Source of the DNA: an uncultured Roseburia sp.
GTDB lineage: Bacteria; Bacillota; Clostridia; Lachnospirales; Lachnospiraceae
NCBI GenBank assembly: GCA_934317215.1
Contig: CAKREH010000028.1
Location: forward strand, 1-45,088
DNA: 45,088 nt
Direction: 5' to 3'
The notes beneath the pieces were generated by a model. The model was not told where the DNA came from. It saw only the letters and a program-made list of their open reading frames with translations, and ran no database searches. Both the position numbers and the translations under genes were made by a program. Shown one piece after another: positions 42,509 to 45,088 of the stretch (position 1 is its first letter; the number at the start of each line of letters is the position of its first letter).

Positions 42509-43543
42509 ATGAGAATACGGCAGGTCAAATCACTTGTAGGCGGAGAAACACTGGCGGAACCGGTAATAACAAAAGAAAAAGAAATATTAATTTCCGGTGG
42601 AACTGTGTTAAAGCCGGAGTATTTGGATCTGATTTCTTTTTTGGGTATTGATACAGTATGTATTGAAGATCCGTATCAGAATTTTGAAACAACACATTTT
42701 ATTATCAGTGAAGCAAGAAAAGAGTATTATGTCGGTGAAGTTCAGAAAATTCTGGAAAACCATATTTACCATGGAAAAAATTCACTGAACAAAATAGCAG
42801 ACCTTGCAAATGAAATTGTCAGGGAAATAACAGAAGCAGAACCGCCAAAAGTATTAGACATAGAGGAACGCAATGGAAGTCTTTATGAGCATACTGTCCT
42901 TGTGACTATGCTGTCTTTGGTGGTTGCAAAAAAATTAAAAGTAAAAGAAGAATCTTATATTGATATTGCAACAGGAGCACTTTTACATGATCTTGGTATG
43001 CGCTATATCATGGTTCCGTATATTAATTTTGACATGGATAACAGACCAGCATCCGAGGTATTTGAATTAAAAAAACATACAATACTGGCATATTCCGCAT
43101 TGGAAGGAGAAGACTGGTTATCGCCAGTTTCTAAAAAAATGGTGTTATCTCATCATGAGAGAAAAGATGGATCCGGTTATCCTTTAAAACAAAAAATAAA
43201 AGATATTGAGTGCAATATATTACAGGTATGCGATGCATTTGATTGTATGATTTCCGGGATGGAATGTAAAAGAGTCAGTGTACAGCAGGCACTTGAGACG
43301 ATGATAGAAGCATCAGATCTTTTATTTGAACGGAAAATTGTAAAAGTGATACAGAAAATAGTTGCATATTATCCGGTCGGTACGAAAATCCGGTTAAATA
43401 CAGGAGAAACGGGAATCGTTGTATGCCAGACAGATAATTCTATCCGCCCGGTCGTTGCTGTCTTAAATCAGGATAATCAGATGACAGAGATCAGATATGA
43501 CCTGGAAAAAAATAAAAAAATATCAATTCTGCAGTTGGTTTAA
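42509..43543 (+). CDS. HD-GYP-like phosphohydrolase
   Basis: The 344-residue protein has an N-terminal region resembling those before HD-GYP domains (SLVGGETLAEPVITKEKEIL), then a metal-dependent HD domain: LYEHTVLVTMLSLVVAKKL, LLHDLGMRYI, and SHHERKDGSGYP with the GYP motif, then ILQVCDAFDCMISGM. HD-GYP proteins degrade cyclic di-GMP or related cyclic dinucleotides; several canonical residues are spaced differently, so activity is uncertain. TGGAG precedes the ATG. No sensory domain is visible. Confidence 0.85.
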   Translation: MRIRQVKSLVGGETLAEPVITKEKEILISGGTVLKPEYLDLISFLGIDTVCIEDPYQNFETTHFIISEARKEYYVGEVQKILENHIYHGKNSLNKIADLANEIVREITEAEPPKVLDIEERNGSLYEHTVLVTMLSLVVAKKLKVKEESYIDIATGALLHDLGMRYIMVPYINFDMDNRPASEVFELKKHTILAYSALEGEDWLSPVSKKMVLSHHERKDGSGYPLKQKIKDIECNILQVCDAFDCMISGMECKRVSVQQALETMIEASDLLFERKIVKVIQKIVAYYPVGTKIRLNTGETGIVVCQTDNSIRPVVAVLNQDNQMTEIRYDLEKNKKISILQLV

Positions 43544-43564
43544 GAATGGAGATTTTTCACAAGG

Positions 43565-43680
43565 CTATTTGTTTCTGAGCAAAAACAAATAGCTTTGATG
43601 GCAAGGCATAAAAAAATGCCTCCGAGAATTTGAGATTCTCGTCGCCTCTCGCAACTAGTTGCTCAGAAATGAGGATTAAT
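43565..43680 (+). promoter_or_regulatory. Five-hairpin leader before the DUF3881 gene
   Basis: Successive perfect stems are CTATTTGTTT/AAACAAATAG, GGCAT/ATGCC, CGAGAAT/ATTCTCG, GCAAC/GTTGC and CTCA-GAAA-TGAG. The last, a GNRA-type tetraloop, includes the start of the TGAGG ribosome site. The final element matches that before mnmE almost exactly. The function is unknown; translational control is a reasonable guess. Confidence 0.6.
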
Positions 43681-44556
43681 ATGCATAAATTTTTAAGAGC
43701 AGTCGGTCTTTCGGATATTAAGAAAGAAGAACTCGAAAAAATATGTAAAGATATAGAAGAAAAACCGGATACGATTAAGGTGGCAGAGGACTCTGAGGGA
43801 AATGAATTTGCCGAACTGTGTCATCAGTTTGGGGACTTTTTTGGTCTGACTTTAAGAGGTACTTACCGGGAAGATGACACATTTGAGATGGATTATTATT
43901 ATCCGTATTTTTTTGGCACAACGTTATCCACAAGAGAACAGGTAGAAGTGGAAAAGCATGCGGAAAAAGAGTCCTATGCGGGGATATGTGATGAAGTCAG
44001 AATAGGAGTGACTTTGATTTTTTATCTGCAGAATGTGGTAGATTTTCTGGCGGTAAAAGGGACGAAGAAATATATGAACCTGGAGGAGGGAGTCATTTTA
44101 GGTGCACTTTCCACTGAAGGAAAAATTTTACTTCCGATAAATAAAACTGAGAAAAAAAATAAACAGAATCAGCAGAATACAACAGACCGTAATTATTTGA
44201 TCGCAGCCGCAAGAGACGGAGATGAAAATGCGATTGAGAGTCTGACACTGGAAGATATCGATACATATTCCATGTTATCAAGACGTATTACACATGAGGA
44301 TGTACTCAGTATTGTAGATTCTTATTTTATGCCATATGGCATTGAGAGTGATCAGTATGCTATCCTTGGCGAAATACAGGATTGCAGAATGGAACAGAAT
44401 AATCTCACCGGCGAGAATGTATGGGTGCTTGATATCTGCTGCAATGAGATGCATTTTGGCGTATGCATTAATCAGAAAGATCTGGTTGGAGAACCGCAGG
44501 TTGGCAGACGTTTTAAGGGAATTGTGTGGATGCAGGGAAGTATAAAATATAGATAG
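43681..44556 (+). CDS. DUF3881-like conserved protein of Lachnospiraceae
   Basis: The 291-residue soluble protein starts MHKFLRAVGLSDIKKEELEK and has no signal or membrane segment. Acidic and Tyr-rich segments (FEMDYYYPYFFGTT) precede IGVTLIFYLQNVVDFL and a Gln/Asn/Lys linker near residue 165. A C-terminal domain follows (YSMLSRRITHEDVLSIVDSY, GVCINQKDLVGEPQVGRRF). I associate it with DUF3881, of unknown function. TGAGG precedes the ATG at 43681; the frame extends upstream to 43630 but that stretch lies in the hairpin leader. Confidence 0.75.
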   Translation: MHKFLRAVGLSDIKKEELEKICKDIEEKPDTIKVAEDSEGNEFAELCHQFGDFFGLTLRGTYREDDTFEMDYYYPYFFGTTLSTREQVEVEKHAEKESYAGICDEVRIGVTLIFYLQNVVDFLAVKGTKKYMNLEEGVILGALSTEGKILLPINKTEKKNKQNQQNTTDRNYLIAAARDGDENAIESLTLEDIDTYSMLSRRITHEDVLSIVDSYFMPYGIESDQYAILGEIQDCRMEQNNLTGENVWVLDICCNEMHFGVCINQKDLVGEPQVGRRFKGIVWMQGSIKYR

Positions 44557-44581
44557 GGTTGTTTCATGAAGCAAACTAATC

Positions 44582-44659
44582 ATGGCAAAAAAACAAGAGT
44601 CAAGATCAACTGAAATGAGAAATGAATTCTTTGACAACCTGACTTTTGTTGAAACATAA
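44582..44659 (+). CDS. Possible 25-residue peptide or gene remnant
   Basis: ATG starts a short frame MAKKQESRSTEMRNEFFDNL... ending just inside a 13-bp perfect hairpin (ATAAGTATTCAGA/TCTGAATACTTAT, 44656-44694). There is no clear ribosome site. It may be only a remnant. Confidence 0.2.
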   Translation: MAKKQESRSTEMRNEFFDNLTFVET

Positions 44660-44694
44660 GTATTCAGAGAAGTAGCACACATCTGAATACTTAT
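44656..44694 (+). terminator. 13-bp hairpin after the DUF3881 region
   Basis: ATAAGTATTCAGA and TCTGAATACTTAT form a perfect stem with a 13-nt loop. No T run follows, so terminator function is uncertain; it could be the end of a small mobile element. Confidence 0.4.
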
Positions 44695-44747
44695 GAAAAC
44701 ATCATACCATAGTTTGAAAAAATTTGTAATCCTAAACAGGGGGAAGT

Positions 44748-44846
44748 TTGCGTTTTTTTGAAGAATATGGTAGTTCAGATACGTCAATCGGAACCGAAAT
44801 GACATGGACAGCAGATGGTCATGGAGGTGAAAACTTCATGAAATAA
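44748..44846 (+). CDS. Possible 32-residue peptide (TTG start)
   Basis: AGGGGGA lies just before a TTG that opens a 32-codon frame beginning RFFEEYGSSDTSIGTEMTWT and ending GGENFMK. Its composition looks protein-like, but spacing to the ribosome site is short. It may be a small gene or the tail of a lost one. I recognise no family. Confidence 0.25.
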   Translation: MRFFEEYGSSDTSIGTEMTWTADGHGGENFMK

Positions 44847-44939
44847 CCCTGAAATATAGAGAATAGGTATAGATATTTTCAGGGAAGTGTGTTAAAATAA
44901 AAAAGCTGTATGTGGATTTTCCACATATAGTTTATATAG

Positions 44940-45050
44940 GTTCTCGTAGTTAAATGGATATAACAAGCGCCTCCTAAGGTTCAATCATGGTTGAGACTTA
45001 TGGAAGTTGAGAAGTGATAAGTCAGAGTTCGATTCCAACAGGGATTGACC
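44940..45050 (+). other. tRNA-Arg(CCU)-like element with an abnormal 3' half
   Basis: From 44940 the sequence fits a tRNA: GTTCTCG, TA, a perfect D-arm GTTA-AATGGATA-TAAC, and anticodon loop CTCCTAA with anticodon CCU. After the loop it does not pair as a tRNA. Instead there are two hairpins, TTCAAT/GTTGAG and a perfect GACTTAT/ATAAGTC, then a T-loop-like AGTTCGATTCC and GGGATTGACC. It may be a tRNA pseudogene, a tRNA with an insertion whose end lies outside the window, or a distinct structured RNA. The end coordinate is approximate. Confidence 0.5.
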
Positions 45051-45088
45051 TGAATGTCAAAATAAGATACAATGGAAATTCATCACAA

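Noticed and set aside
44940..45050. Group I intron in the tRNA anticodon loop
   Set aside because: The conserved group I core segments are not visible in the available sequence and the 3' splice side is not seen; it cannot be excluded beyond the window edge.

Overview
The window is a bacterial chromosomal replication-origin region, most likely from a gut Lachnospiraceae of the Roseburia/Agathobacter type. This assignment is an inference from the low-to-moderate G+C, the Firmicutes gene order around dnaA, and several family-typical genes (CmpB-like permease, DUF4446, DUF3881, DUF2520 beside pan genes). Transcription is divided at about 26.4-27.0 kb. To the left, nearly all genes run on the minus strand (dnaA, dnaN, yaaA, recF, gyrB, gyrA and onward). 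To the right they run on the plus strand (rpmH, rnpA, yidD, yidC, jag, mnmE, mnmG, rsmG, then parA-parB). Most genes therefore point away from the origin, as expected for leading-strand genes.

Left arm, from the origin outward: the dnaA-dnaN-yaaA-recF-gyrB-gyrA core; a HipA/CtkA-like kinase; an unknown protein translationally coupled to an ABC exporter; a LytTR/DUF3021 regulator pair; a large GH3 glycosidase; a pantothenate cluster (DUF2520, panB, panC, panD); a CmpB-like membrane protein with near-perfect 33-bp repeats; a two-subunit class I fumarase followed by a LysM protein and a Gfo/Idh/MocA oxidoreductase; a 331-bp palindromic mobile element; tRNA-Ser(GCU); and three tandem strong promoters that fire off the left edge, probably into an rRNA operon.

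Right arm: ribosome, RNase P, membrane-insertase and tRNA-modification genes; an alpha/beta hydrolase; a cytoplasmic DegS/DegU-like two-component pair; an accessory patch of repeats (a parS-bearing terminator palindrome, two 123-bp structured repeats with a second copy of the left-arm palindromic element between them, and a decayed IS1182-like transposase gene itself interrupted by another palindrome); then parA-parB with a second parS, DUF4446, an HD-GYP-like protein, DUF3881, and a tRNA-Arg(CCU)-like 5' half with an abnormal continuation.

The most unusual material is noncoding. (1) A family of multi-hairpin 5' leader cassettes ends in a TGCGC/GCGCA or related hairpin directly joined to the ribosome-binding site. 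One cassette is tandemly duplicated between the fumarase genes, with a compensatory base-pair change. (2) A pair of ~320-bp palindromic elements with 7-bp target duplications sits in opposite orientations on either side of the origin. (3) A parS site forms the exact centre of a 46-bp palindrome that also looks like an intrinsic terminator. (4) A short tandem array fills the mnmE-mnmG gap. (5) The right-edge tRNA-like element.
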